The notes under the pieces are model-generated. The model saw nothing but the letters and a program-made list of their open reading frames with translations. It ran no database searches and was not told the origin of the DNA. Positions 1 through 11,111 of a stretch of 64,000 nt of DNA are shown here, piece by piece. This stretch comes from Haliclona indistincta (taxonomy: Eukaryota > Porifera > Demospongiae > Haplosclerida > Chalinidae). The stretch covers positions 5,747,152 through 5,811,151 of the forward strand of contig OZ024784.1 in the NCBI GenBank assembly GCA_964017065.1. Direction: 5' to 3'. Each line of letters begins with the position of its first letter. The first letter of the stretch is position 1. Both the position numbers and the translations under genes were made by a program.

Positions 1-1127
1 GTAACTATGCTGTTATTATGTCTTAATACTGTAATATTTTGAAAACACTGACATAATTTGAATGCCCTTGAGGAATTGGACGCATGATTTGGTGTAAGAA
101 GAGGAGAAATTAATGTGTAAAGTATGACAGAAGATGTTCTCTTTTTAATAAGCTCTTTTGACTACTGGGGCAGTTTTGAAGCATAGACTGCATACTTGTA
201 GACCAATAATTACTATGCAACATGCCGTGTAATAATAGCCTTGTACCCAGATGTGTAACTACTATAGTGTAACTATCCAGTTGAAGACAGCAGTCCTTGG
301 CGATACTTTGATGTTGACGTGTGTGAATGTAAACACTATTGTGCCAAATTTCCTAAGACTTTTTAAGTACAAGGAAACTGATTATACAACAGAGAATTAT
401 TCATCTCACAATCTCGATTTGTTAATCCTTTATTAGCCTTCATCAGTATAGGCAGTTTGCAAATTATTATGTAAACCAATAAATTTGTAATCGCTTTTAA
501 ATTCAAGTTGCTATAAATTAAAATGACGATCTGCTTATTGTATACGTGTTAGGTACCTCCTCTTCAATACACACAATACTACAGTAAACATAACCTCACA
601 ACTTGCCTACTACTTAGTGCACATTGACTGATACTACTGCACAAGCTATCATGTAGACTGAAGTAGTGTTTACTGTGTGTTTAGTGTAGTACTAGTCTCT
701 TTGTTGTGTAGATTTGAAGATAAGTTGAATTAGAGAGTTCCTACTTGGCGCCAGTGTTCATCCCAGTTTGTTTATATAATCTTCACAGTTCAATTATTGG
801 TATGCAGCCTTGTCATAACTAGTAAAGTTGATATCATGTCTGTGGTTTCTTTGGGCAGATGGTTGTGTGTGTCCTAGTTCACCACAGCATGATCACTTCA
901 CCCTGTGTGTGGTGACCATTCTCAGTGATGTTATTACTGGACTAATTACTGGACTAATGTACATAGTACCTGTATACCATCTGTAGTCTTTAAAAAGTAC
1001 AGTAAAACTACTATAATCATTGCGCCAGTGTGCCCCAATCATGTACATGTAATTGATTATCCTTTTTGAACAGGTGTCCAGCAAAGCACTCAGCGTAATT
1101 TACTCCACTACGGTTCTCATTACAAAC
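1..1127. other. Intergenic / upstream region of the giant cadherin
   Basis: No convincing coding region is visible; only short AT-rich ORFs occur. An AATAAA hexamer at 478-483 could be the poly(A) signal of a gene lying left of the window. A good 3' splice site (pyrimidine-rich tract, then AACAG) ends at about 1073, so the cadherin probably has a spliced 5' UTR exon upstream. Confidence 0.5.
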
Positions 1128-4100
1128 ATGATCCTCAGACTTGATATCAAATTGCTGTACCTCCTCCTGGTTTCCCTTACCGGCGTACTATCACTCCCAG
1201 AACACAATTGCGACAATTCCACACCATTACGGTGCAATGTGTCACTCATTGAGGGAGAACCAGCTGACACACTGGTATTTGATACAACACAGTATTTCAA
1301 TTGTGCAGGTTGTACTGTAATAGCTGGAAGTGGAAATGAGTCCGCTTATGAACAAAACTTTCGAAACGATGATGCTACCAGAATTCTGACGAAAATACCA
1401 TTGGACAGAGAAGCGATGGTTACTCGCAGCACAGCACCACTGCCTGTGTTTCTTAGAGTTACAATTGTTGACGCCACTTTCAGCAACCTACTAGAAATCA
1501 GAATTAACATCATTGATCTCAATGACAATGTTCCCATAATTTCTTCAAATGGGGCTCCACTGCCAAACGCTATGAGCAAGAATTTCTCTGAAACCATGAT
1601 CACGGGCCCACTCTTAACAGTTGAAGCTATTGACTATGATGAAGGGGCTAATGGAACAAGTTCTTTTGTATTGCTCGGTCAGAGTGAACCTCCATTCTTC
1701 AACCTTACTGTAGGCAGTTATGTAGCAGGTCGTCCATCCACTGCAAAGCTTTCAAATCTTCTTCCCCTTGACAGAGAGTCCAATGAATCATTTACCGTCA
1801 CAATTGTTGCTTACGAAGGAACAGATAATCCTCAAAACGACACACTGGTAGTGACTATAAATATTGACGATTCAAATGACAATAATGCTATTTTTGCTCC
1901 AAGTCAATACACAGTATCACTATCTGAAGGAGCTCCTATCAACACCACTCTTACCACAGTAATGGCTCATGATATTGATATAGGAACAAATGCAGCTATT
2001 GAATATTCAATCGAAAGAATCTGCGGTAAAGCAACTGAATCTGGATTCTGTGGAAACTTAAACGAGGCTGACTATCCATTTATCCTTGACAGAGAAAGCG
2101 GAGAGCTCATTTTGTCCCAAACTCTTGATTATGAGTCAACAATTGAATATCGTATCAACATAGATGCCTTCAATCCGAATTATCCTTCTAAGGGTAGTTC
2201 CACTGCTCTAGTGACTGTTAACGTGGAAGATCTCAATGATAATCCACCTGTCATTGGTGGACTGTCTCCTACTCTTAACCTTAGAGAAGACAGTCAGGTG
2301 TCTTTTTCAATCAAACAGATACAAGTTACTGATCCAGACTCGGCTCCGTTTTCGAAATCTAGAGTGTTGCTTCTCAATGCAGATACTCTTGAGAACAGTA
2401 CAGTTTTTGGTGTACAGCCTTCTGTCAATACCTACGTTAGTCTAATACAGTTAGCTGACATTGACCGAGAAATGAAAGATAGGTACGATCTGATAATACG
2501 TGCTGAAGATCTGCTAGATCCAAGTCTTTATACTGAAATTGAATTCAGTATTATTATCACAGATGTTAATGACAACAGTCCAATATTTAACCCACCTCCA
2601 AATCCGTTACAAGTTCTTGAAAACACTAATAACAATGTCGTAGTAGTCGACCTCAATGCAACTGATGCTGACATTGACGCTAATGCTGAAATTACATATG
2701 CGATTCTTGGTGGATCGGGCAATCAGAATTTGTTCTTTATTCAAACCCAAACTGGATTACTGCTTGTACAGGGGGCTTTGGATCGAGAATCAATAAGCTC
2801 ACTACAAATTTTGGTTATAGCAACAGACAATGGTGTTCCATCAAGATCAGCAAACATTACCTTAAACATCACAATCCTTGACGAGAATGACAATCCTGCT
2901 ATGATCAATAGCTCTGTTCCTCCACAAATGAATGTCAGAGAAGATGAACCTATCAACAGCAAGGTACTACTTGATGTTGATGCTGTTGATGCCGATATCG
3001 CGCCAAACAATAACATCACGTACACACTTGTTAGCGATATAAATCCTCTACCGTTCCACATTGACAGCAACGGCCGAGTAACTGTGAATGATACACTCGA
3101 TAGAGATGAAGAGCCTTCAACTTATCATATTCGTGTTGTTGTCTCAGACGGTTACAATCAACCAGATTCACGCAACTTCACTTTCATACTCACTGATGTG
3201 AATGACAATAATCCTGTATTTGACGAATCACAGTACTATAGAAGCATTTATGAAAATGCTACTGCTGGCGAGTCTGTGATTCAAGTCGTGGCTACCGACA
3301 AGGACACTCCTGCTCTAACGATGCTTTCCTACACCATAGTAGCTGGAAACAGTGAGGGGCATTTCACTCTGGAGTCAAGTACTGGAATATTGAGAACAAG
3401 TGAACCACTAGACAGAGAAAGCATTGCTAACTACACTCTCGAGGTCCGTGTAACAGATGGCGAGCACAACTCAATACAAAACGCTCTCGTGCATGTTACA
3501 ATCTTGGACATCAATGATGAAATTCCCGTTTTTGTCGGTGCACCGTACACATTTAGCATTAACGAAGGCAATACAACTATGCAATTTGTTGACCGAGTAA
3601 GAGCTACTTCGATCGAAACTGGTATTAATGGAGTAGCTCGATATTACATAAATGGTGAACCAAACATCCCGTTTATAGTAGACAGTGTGTCGGGCAATAT
3701 CACAGCTACAACTATGTTGGACAGAGAACAGAAAGGTGAATATGCATTCGTTGTTAGAGTTGAGGATGTTGCACCGCCTCCACACTATTCCACAGCTTCT
3801 GTGGTGATCACAGTCAATGATATTAATGACAGTCCTCCAGTATTTAATCCTGACTCTGTCTTGTTACCACTATCTGAAAGAACACCAGTTGGCAGCACAG
3901 TATATACAGCTAAAGCAACAGATGCTGATCTTCTTCCTAACAATGTCACTATGTACAGTCTTTCAGAGGCTCATAATAAATTCATCATCAACGCTGATAC
4001 AGGCAGCATCACTCTTCAAGCATCTCTTGATTATGACCTAACTCCAAACTTTCTACTCACTGTCATAGCTCGTGATTCTGTTCCACCACACTACACCGAT

Positions 4101-7100
4101 ACGCTCAAAATCAACATTACCGTACAGCCCGAGCCGGATAATACTTGTACCTTCCCGCCATCATTTCCCACCATATATCACATACCAGAAGATGCTCCTA
4201 TCAGCACTCCAATGATTGAATTCTATGGTGTAGATCACAATGGCAATATAGTGCAGAATGTTGAATACCATCTGGCCAACATTCAATCAAATGAGGCTGA
4301 TCCACCATTCGGTGTTTCTGTACCATCAGAAAATGCCAATGCTACTATTAGCACCACAGAACTCTTGAATAGAGAAATTCAAGCTATTTACATGCTCAAT
4401 GTAACAATCATTAAAACCGATGATCCAAGTGCTGGTGTCACTCAAATTTTGACAATCCACCTAATCGACGTCAATGACAACAGCCCCAATTTTACAATGC
4501 CATCATACACCTTCTCAGCACAGGAGGATCTATCACAAGGAGAACAAATTGGTGAACGTATTAAAGCAAGAGATGCTGATTTTGGACTTAATGGTACTGT
4601 CTACTACTACCTAAAAGAGCCTTCGACTGTTTTCAACATCTCTCAGCACTCAGAACCAGTAGATTCCAGTCAGTCCGGATCACTATATCTAATTGGTTCG
4701 CTTGACCGTGAAGTCCAAGATAGCTACGTTCTAACAGTTGTGGCGTCCGACAAGGGAAATCCTCCGATGACATCAGAAGTACAAGTTATTGTGAATGTCA
4801 CTGATGTTAATGACAACGATCCCACTTTTTCTCCACACATTGTTGAGATAGAAGAGACAGTACTTGTTGGAACCACAGTAATCCAACTGCAAGGCAGTGA
4901 TCCTGATGAAGGACTAAATGGTGAAGTCGTTTTCTCACATCTACCTGGAAGTACAGCAACTGAAAAGTTCCATTTGTTTAAGAGTGGAGAAATAGAGCTA
5001 ATTGAACTTCTTGACTTTGAGCGAGAAGAAGAGTTCATTTTCTTCATCACTGTCCGTGACAAAGGTACTCCATCTCGTTCAAGCAATGGCAATTTGACAA
5101 TCAGAATCATTAACATTAACGACCACTCTCCTGAATTTTTACAAACTGAAGCTCAACTAACTATCACAATACCCGAAAATTATTCAATAGTAACAGACAT
5201 TATCAACATAACTGCAAGAGATTTAGACAAAGGCACTGCTGGAGTTGTTATGTATCAACTTGCAGACATTGCTGACACAGAGCTGTTCTTTCTTGATCCA
5301 CAATCGGGAGTTCTTCGGTTGGATACAAACCTAGACTATGAGAAGAGGACGCAGCATCGTGTCGGGATTGTTGCATATGATCAAGGCATGCCACGAAATA
5401 AGATTAGCAACACAACTGTAACAATCAACGTTGAAAATGTCAATGAGCATTATCCTACTTTCAATGAAATATTGTTTGAAGTCTCAATTGCTGAAAATCG
5501 GCCGACCACTGATACCTTCATTGCAACCATCAGAGCATATGACGAAGATATGAATACTATCACTTACTCTATATCAGACAATGAAAATTTCTTGTACAAT
5601 CCTATTACAAATTCCCTCTCAAGTACAGTGGTCTTCGACTATGAAGCAAGATCTTTATACAATTTCAACATAACAGCCTCAGATGGTAAATTTAACAGAA
5701 TAGCAGGTGTCCGAGTCTACATTGACAATATCAATGATAATCCTCCAATGTTTGGTGCTAGTCAATATGCAGTCCAGGTACTTGAAAATACTCCAGTTGA
5801 GACGATCATTCTTTATGTACAAGCTGAAGATCCTGACAATCTAACCAATAGTGCTGTTCAATACTCTATCACTGGTGGAAATGCTGGCAATGCCTTCACT
5901 GTTCATGAGTATACAGGAGCCATTTCAATCAACACTGTCTTAGATTTTGAGAGCAGACAACAATATTCACTAACAGTGGTTGCAGGAGATTCAGGCAGCC
6001 CTCCACAAAGTGGTCAAACAACAGTCAACATCGGAATCACCAACGTGAATGAGTTCACACCATATTTCTTACAAAATGTTTACAATTTCAATGTCACAGA
6101 GGAAAGTCCTACTGGAGCAAACATTGGCAAAGTGACTGCTCTAGACGATGACGAGGGGACTTTCACAGATGTGACTTATTCTCTTCAGACACCTTCTGAA
6201 TACTTCACTATAGATGCTCAGACGGGAGTCATGCGAGTGGTGCTTCCTATTGATCGTGAAACAACTCCTAATCCTCCTTCCTTGGTAGTAGTAGCTACAG
6301 ATGGAGAGAAATCATCGACAGCTACAGTGAACATTATCTTGCAAGATATCAATGACAGGAGGCCTATTTTTCCCATGGAGTACTATAAATTTTCTATTAA
6401 TTCAACCCAATCTCCACACTCCTCATTTGGAATTGTCTCTGCTGTTGATGCCGACACAGAACCAAACAGCATCACAATATACTCTCTCTCTGGTTCTCCA
6501 CAAGGCCTACCACTAGCAATCAATACGAATACTGGAGCTCTCTCTCTCACTGAATCACTTCCAAGTGATCATCAGTACAGCTACAAAGTTACCGTTATGG
6601 CTGTTGACTCACAGAAAACTGCCTTTTCTGACCAGACTGAAGTGGAAATTTTCATTGTTGGACCTAACAATCATCCACCTTGTTTCCCACAGCATCAGTA
6701 CACTGTCTCTGTAGTTGAGAATGCTGTTATTACTGCTCCAATCATCACAGTTACTGCCAATGATCCAGACACAGGTTCCTATGGGAATTTATCTTACTCA
6801 TTTGCTGAAACCAATAATGTTTTCTCTATCAACACTGGTAATGGAGCAATCTCACTCACAGGACCTCTAGATTACGAGGTAGCATCAGAGTACAACTTGA
6901 CTGTTATTGCACAAGATGGAACTCCTAGAACAGCTTCAGCTCTAGTTCGGGTCAAGGTGAATAACACCAATGACAATGCTCCATTGATGCCCAACTCAGC
7001 TATCACTCTTTCTCCTGTTCCCTTCACTGGGGTTTCCTTGTTTCAAGCTGAAGCCACTGATGAAGATGGCTCTTCCTTGACATTTGACCTCAATAGCTAT

Positions 7101-10100
7101 ACCAATTACTTTGACATTGATCAAGTGAGTGGGCAGGTGACAAATAAGAAGATTCTGAGTAGTGGAAATAGCTATGAATTAGTCATTGTGGCACATGATG
7201 GATTCCATCCATCAACCACAGGAACCATCTCAGTTACAATTGCTGAACCACCTTCCAATTATTTCACTTTTCTTCAGTCTAGTCCTGTTCAGCTAACCAT
7301 TCCTGAGAACTCACCACTGATGACTATTCTGAATGTCACAACAACAGGATCTACACCATCTATGTTCTCCCTCGTCAAAGTGTCTCCACAAAGTGATGCT
7401 TTTTCAGTTAATCCAAGCACAGGAGCTCTGAGTACAGTGTCTAATCTAGACTATGAGCAGCACACTGCTTATGATCTGGTCATTGAAGCAAGAAATGTAA
7501 CTGGTACTTCTCGCTACTCGAGCTTTCTACGAGTTCAAATCAATGTCACTAACATCAATGAGTTTGTCCCGGTCTTTACTGAAAACACAATCGAGAGAAC
7601 CGTTGAAGAGAATATTGTTGGTCAAGTGGTCATAGCTCAAGTACAGGCCAATGACTTGGACAGTGGTTCTTTTGGTGAAATTCGATATACTATCAGTGAC
7701 AATGGAGGTCGCTTTACGATTGGAGAGACAAGCGGTATCATTGTAAAGCCGTCTAACATCATATTGAATCGTGAAGAGACCTCAAGGTACACATTGACAG
7801 TCACAGCAACTGATCTAGGTGGAAGATCTTCAGTAGCCACAGTCGTTGTGGACGTTGAAGATGAGAATGATTCCCCACCACAATTTCCTGGAAATTACTC
7901 TATTGGTGTATTTGAGCCAGGTTCTGTTGGAGATATTGTCATACGAATACAAGCAAATGACCCTGACACACAATCGTCTCTTATGTACAGTCTCGGACCA
8001 GTCAGTAGTTTTCTGGGCTCTAAAAACAAAGGTTCTGCTCCAAATACCTTTGGAATCAATCCAACTACAGGAGAGGTAACACTTGAAATTGCTTTGAATC
8101 GAGAAGATGTAGACCGCTACATTGTACCTGCCTCTGTGATAGATGGAATTCACACCAGCACTACGTACATCACTGTGACAGTTCAAGACATCAATGATAA
8201 CTCTCCAGCATTTGCTGCTAATACTATTGAAGTTTCCATAAATGAGCTTTCACCAGTCGGCTCATTTTTATACCAAATTCAAGCAACTGATACAGATGTA
8301 GGATCGAACGGCATTGTGCGGTACAATATGAGTGGTTTCCAGAATTGGTTTGTCATCGACCCGATAACTGGTGTGATTCGAGTGTCACAAGTTTTCACAT
8401 ATGAGCAGTTTCATACCTGCATGCAAGGTGGTCCAGAACTAACAGGAACAGTTGAAGCTACAGATGGAATGCACACAGCTACTCTCACTCTGGAAGTGAA
8501 TGTAAGAGAAGTAAACAACCATGCTCCTGTCTTTGTGGACAGCCCTTATCTTATCAGGATTACAGAGACAGAAACCATCAATACACCGCTGATGAATATA
8601 CAAATCACTGACTCAGACTGCGCTACCAATAGTGCATATTCAACTGATATACCACAATACTATTTTGCTCCTAGACACCTGTTCAAGTGGGTCCAAATCA
8701 GTACAGGAAATTACCAGCTACAAGTGAAAAACATCCTCCAACAGGGAATCTATCATTTTAGAATTGAGGCTTTCAACGATGAACCTTTTCCTAGAAGCCC
8801 AGAATTGTATCTTGCTGGTTACGCTCATGTCACAATAGCAGTTCTACCACAGAACAGTCATTCACCAGAGTTTAACAGCACGACTTATCCAGCTACTGTC
8901 AAGGAGAACGTAGAGATCAACACTGTGGTTGTTTGGACCAGTGCTACTGATGATGATCTAGGCAGTACTGGAGTAATCACCTACACTCTTGAAGGAGGGA
9001 ATTTTCCTTTTGCTGTGAATAGCAGCACTGGTGTAGTGTACACAACAAACCAATTGGATAGAGAAACTATTCCCTCGTATTCCTTTCAGCTAGTTGCTAC
9101 AGATCACGGCCTTCCACCAAAAAATACCACCGCCACCGTTTCAATTGTTCTCTCTGATGTGAATGATCTTCCCCCAGCTTTCAACCTTTCGACCTTCCGA
9201 GGCGATGTGACAGAGAATGCTGAGTCTGGTACTGTTGTTCTGCGTGTTACTGCTGAGGATGATGATTTGCTCAGTGGAGGTGAAGTGAGATACTCTCTTC
9301 CACTCTCTCCGCCATTGCCATTTGTCATTGATGAGGAATCTGGTATACTGTCTACTAGTGGAATGATAGACTTTGAGAGTCAGTCTGAATATCAGTTTCA
9401 AGTAAAAGCACAAGATCGTGGAACACCTCCATTGTCAAGTTTTGCTCAAGTAATAATTTCGGTCATAGGCGAAGATGAATATGTGCCTAGTTTTTCTGAT
9501 GAAAATCCAAGCATGTATCCAGTGAACGAGAATGCAATGAAGGGAGATGTTATTGGTGTGATTAGAGCTGTTGATCAAGATGATGGTAATGATGGTAAAG
9601 TTGGTTTTCTTCTTCTTAACGTCAATCGACAGGGGCTCATCAGTTTGAAAAATGGCTCCAACAACACGGGAGAAATCATTCTAATTTATGAGCATCCAAA
9701 TCAAGCTAGATCTCAGAGAGTAAGAAGACAGAACAGTGGTGTCTCAGTGACTGCTACTGTAGGCATTGTATCACCGAATGGGTCACCAAGTATGAATGCT
9801 ACCTTTACTGTCATGTTTCCACCTGGATTTATAGCTACTACTCAACCTACACAGGACATTTTGATTCCCGTTGTGTCCGTAGTAGCGGCAGTTGGGGTAC
9901 TAGCTGCTGCCATGTTGCTGGTTTGTTTTGGTGTGATGTTTAGAATGAGATCAAAGAAAACGGCTAAATATAATCCTCGTACTAACAACTTGAATCAATC
10001 TCAAAGAACAACAATGTCTGAACTAAACAACTATGAAATGAATGATGCTGCTGCTATTGCTACAAGTGTTCAACCAACTGCAAGAGCCCAGGAAACTACA

Positions 10101-11111
10101 GCTTCTCCAAATGATATAGAAGAGGCTGATCTACCATCTCCTATGACTTCTAGTCATCAGCTATCACGAAATCGCAGCACCTCTGACCTAGCAAGTACTG
10201 TAGCCACTGATGCACTCACACAAGACACTGCTATTAGCTTCCAATACAACAAGGCTCAAATAGAAGCTATCTATGCAGCTAATGCCAGCCTGCTCCATGA
10301 CGTGTCTCAAGACAGTGTGCACTCTTTTAACTCTGAAGGTGGCGGAGAGGCTGATGGTAATGTAGACATTGACAATATGATGTTTGCCAAGTATGACCTG
10401 GACACAGAAGGTTCGAATTCAATGACTCATCTAGACGATGACTATAGCTATGATGATAAAGACAGGCACTCTTTCACTGATTCATCCGGAGGAAGAGAAG
10501 AATACCACTTCACTCAAAGTACTAATCTATGGCCTTCCCGGCCGGCCTCCTTGGCAGCTCGAAGCATGGCAGAAATGTCTACACCAGGTGAAACACGATC
10601 AACCATGTATCACTCAAATGCTCTGTATGAGCCCTCACAAGGTCCAGTGTCTGCATATGGGTACTCAACACAGGGCTCTAGTGTTTCATTACTCAGACAT
10701 CACAATCGCTATGGCTACAGTGAACATGATATACATGGCCCACACCACCAACCGTATGATGAGTACTTCCCTGATGCCGAAATCAATCATCATGCTCCTT
10801 ATCCCACTGACATGTACTCACATCCTCACTCGCATACTCAAGTTCATCAGCACGAAACTGGACCAATGGAGTACAGGCCAAGTGGTGCAAGATACCAGTT
10901 CACTCCAGATCCACATCCGCCTCCTCTTTCTCATTACCCCACTCCTTACTACACTGGTCACAGTGAAGCTGCCACCTCACAACACTTGTTGAGGACATTT
11001 GAGCCTATGCCCCTTTCCTCCTCATCCACCTCACTAAGCACTAATGCCAGTCATCCTCTACCTCGCCATCCAGCTACGTATGGTCCTATGGACGGCTATC
11101 ATCAAAATTAA
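1128..11111 (+). CDS. Giant transmembrane cadherin (about 27 cadherin repeats)
   Basis: One uninterrupted exon encodes about 3327 aa. I start at the ATG at 1128 because a signal peptide follows at once (MILRLDIKLLYLLLVSL) and a 3' splice site lies at about 1073; the in-frame ATG at 1053 would be intronic. About 26 linker motifs of the D-x-N-D-N type, often degraded to N-x-N-E or G-x-N-N, divide the ectodomain into roughly 27 cadherin repeats with matching D-R-E and D-x-D calcium motifs. No EGF or laminin-G domain is seen between repeats and membrane, unlike Fat or CELSR. A basic R-V-R-R site (about 9719-9730) precedes the membrane and could be furin-cleaved. One membrane segment (about 9857-9940) leads to a cytoplasmic tail of about 390 aa, rich in Ser, His, Tyr and Pro. 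I recognise no beta-catenin-binding motif in it. Role inferred: calcium-dependent adhesion. The end of the tail (10788-11022) is duplicated in the next gene. Confidence 0.93.
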   Translation: MILRLDIKLLYLLLVSLTGVLSLPEHNCDNSTPLRCNVSLIEGEPADTLVFDTTQYFNCAGCTVIAGSGNESAYEQNFRNDDATRILTKIPLDREAMVTRSTAPLPVFLRVTIVDATFSNLLEIRINIIDLNDNVPIISSNGAPLPNAMSKNFSETMITGPLLTVEAIDYDEGANGTSSFVLLGQSEPPFFNLTVGSYVAGRPSTAKLSNLLPLDRESNESFTVTIVAYEGTDNPQNDTLVVTINIDDSNDNNAIFAPSQYTVSLSEGAPINTTLTTVMAHDIDIGTNAAIEYSIERICGKATESGFCGNLNEADYPFILDRESGELILSQTLDYESTIEYRINIDAFNPNYPSKGSSTALVTVNVEDLNDNPPVIGGLSPTLNLREDSQVSFSIKQIQVTDPDSAPFSKSRVLLLNADTLENSTVFGVQPSVNTYVSLIQLADIDREMKDRYDLIIRAEDLLDPSLYTEIEFSIIITDVNDNSPIFNPPPNPLQVLENTNNNVVVVDLNATDADIDANAEITYAILGGSGNQNLFFIQTQTGLLLVQGALDRESISSLQILVIATDNGVPSRSANITLNITILDENDNPAMINSSVPPQMNVREDEPINSKVLLDVDAVDADIAPNNNITYTLVSDINPLPFHIDSNGRVTVNDTLDRDEEPSTYHIRVVVSDGYNQPDSRNFTFILTDVNDNNPVFDESQYYRSIYENATAGESVIQVVATDKDTPALTMLSYTIVAGNSEGHFTLESSTGILRTSEPLDRESIANYTLEVRVTDGEHNSIQNALVHVTILDINDEIPVFVGAPYTFSINEGNTTMQFVDRVRATSIETGINGVARYYINGEPNIPFIVDSVSGNITATTMLDREQKGEYAFVVRVEDVAPPPHYSTASVVITVNDINDSPPVFNPDSVLLPLSERTPVGSTVYTAKATDADLLPNNVTMYSLSEAHNKFIINADTGSITLQASLDYDLTPNFLLTVIARDSVPPHYTDTLKINITVQPEPDNTCTFPPSFPTIYHIPEDAPISTPMIEFYGVDHNGNIVQNVEYHLANIQSNEADPPFGVSVPSENANATISTTELLNREIQAIYMLNVTIIKTDDPSAGVTQILTIHLIDVNDNSPNFTMPSYTFSAQEDLSQGEQIGERIKARDADFGLNGTVYYYLKEPSTVFNISQHSEPVDSSQSGSLYLIGSLDREVQDSYVLTVVASDKGNPPMTSEVQVIVNVTDVNDNDPTFSPHIVEIEETVLVGTTVIQLQGSDPDEGLNGEVVFSHLPGSTATEKFHLFKSGEIELIELLDFEREEEFIFFITVRDKGTPSRSSNGNLTIRIININDHSPEFLQTEAQLTITIPENYSIVTDIINITARDLDKGTAGVVMYQLADIADTELFFLDPQSGVLRLDTNLDYEKRTQHRVGIVAYDQGMPRNKISNTTVTINVENVNEHYPTFNEILFEVSIAENRPTTDTFIATIRAYDEDMNTITYSISDNENFLYNPITNSLSSTVVFDYEARSLYNFNITASDGKFNRIAGVRVYIDNINDNPPMFGASQYAVQVLENTPVETIILYVQAEDPDNLTNSAVQYSITGGNAGNAFTVHEYTGAISINTVLDFESRQQYSLTVVAGDSGSPPQSGQTTVNIGITNVNEFTPYFLQNVYNFNVTEESPTGANIGKVTALDDDEGTFTDVTYSLQTPSEYFTIDAQTGVMRVVLPIDRETTPNPPSLVVVATDGEKSSTATVNIILQDINDRRPIFPMEYYKFSINSTQSPHSSFGIVSAVDADTEPNSITIYSLSGSPQGLPLAINTNTGALSLTESLPSDHQYSYKVTVMAVDSQKTAFSDQTEVEIFIVGPNNHPPCFPQHQYTVSVVENAVITAPIITVTANDPDTGSYGNLSYSFAETNNVFSINTGNGAISLTGPLDYEVASEYNLTVIAQDGTPRTASALVRVKVNNTNDNAPLMPNSAITLSPVPFTGVSLFQAEATDEDGSSLTFDLNSYTNYFDIDQVSGQVTNKKILSSGNSYELVIVAHDGFHPSTTGTISVTIAEPPSNYFTFLQSSPVQLTIPENSPLMTILNVTTTGSTPSMFSLVKVSPQSDAFSVNPSTGALSTVSNLDYEQHTAYDLVIEARNVTGTSRYSSFLRVQINVTNINEFVPVFTENTIERTVEENIVGQVVIAQVQANDLDSGSFGEIRYTISDNGGRFTIGETSGIIVKPSNIILNREETSRYTLTVTATDLGGRSSVATVVVDVEDENDSPPQFPGNYSIGVFEPGSVGDIVIRIQANDPDTQSSLMYSLGPVSSFLGSKNKGSAPNTFGINPTTGEVTLEIALNREDVDRYIVPASVIDGIHTSTTYITVTVQDINDNSPAFAANTIEVSINELSPVGSFLYQIQATDTDVGSNGIVRYNMSGFQNWFVIDPITGVIRVSQVFTYEQFHTCMQGGPELTGTVEATDGMHTATLTLEVNVREVNNHAPVFVDSPYLIRITETETINTPLMNIQITDSDCATNSAYSTDIPQYYFAPRHLFKWVQISTGNYQLQVKNILQQGIYHFRIEAFNDEPFPRSPELYLAGYAHVTIAVLPQNSHSPEFNSTTYPATVKENVEINTVVVWTSATDDDLGSTGVITYTLEGGNFPFAVNSSTGVVYTTNQLDRETIPSYSFQLVATDHGLPPKNTTATVSIVLSDVNDLPPAFNLSTFRGDVTENAESGTVVLRVTAEDDDLLSGGEVRYSLPLSPPLPFVIDEESGILSTSGMIDFESQSEYQFQVKAQDRGTPPLSSFAQVIISVIGEDEYVPSFSDENPSMYPVNENAMKGDVIGVIRAVDQDDGNDGKVGFLLLNVNRQGLISLKNGSNNTGEIILIYEHPNQARSQRVRRQNSGVSVTATVGIVSPNGSPSMNATFTVMFPPGFIATTQPTQDILIPVVSVVAAVGVLAAAMLLVCFGVMFRMRSKKTAKYNPRTNNLNQSQRTTMSELNNYEMNDAAAIATSVQPTARAQETTASPNDIEEADLPSPMTSSHQLSRNRSTSDLASTVATDALTQDTAISFQYNKAQIEAIYAANASLLHDVSQDSVHSFNSEGGGEADGNVDIDNMMFAKYDLDTEGSNSMTHLDDDYSYDDKDRHSFTDSSGGREEYHFTQSTNLWPSRPASLAARSMAEMSTPGETRSTMYHSNALYEPSQGPVSAYGYSTQGSSVSLLRHHNRYGYSEHDIHGPHHQPYDEYFPDAEINHHAPYPTDMYSHPHSHTQVHQHETGPMEYRPSGARYQFTPDPHPPPLSHYPTPYYTGHSEAATSQHLLRTFEPMPLSSSSTSLSTNASHPLPRHPATYGPMDGYHQN

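Noticed and set aside
4724..5116. 130-aa antisense ORF inside the cadherin
   Set aside because: It mirrors the acidic, Ser/Thr-rich cadherin repeats on the other strand; no start context, no domain, and the sense frame is clearly coding. The same applies to the other antisense ORFs between 1 and 11 kb.
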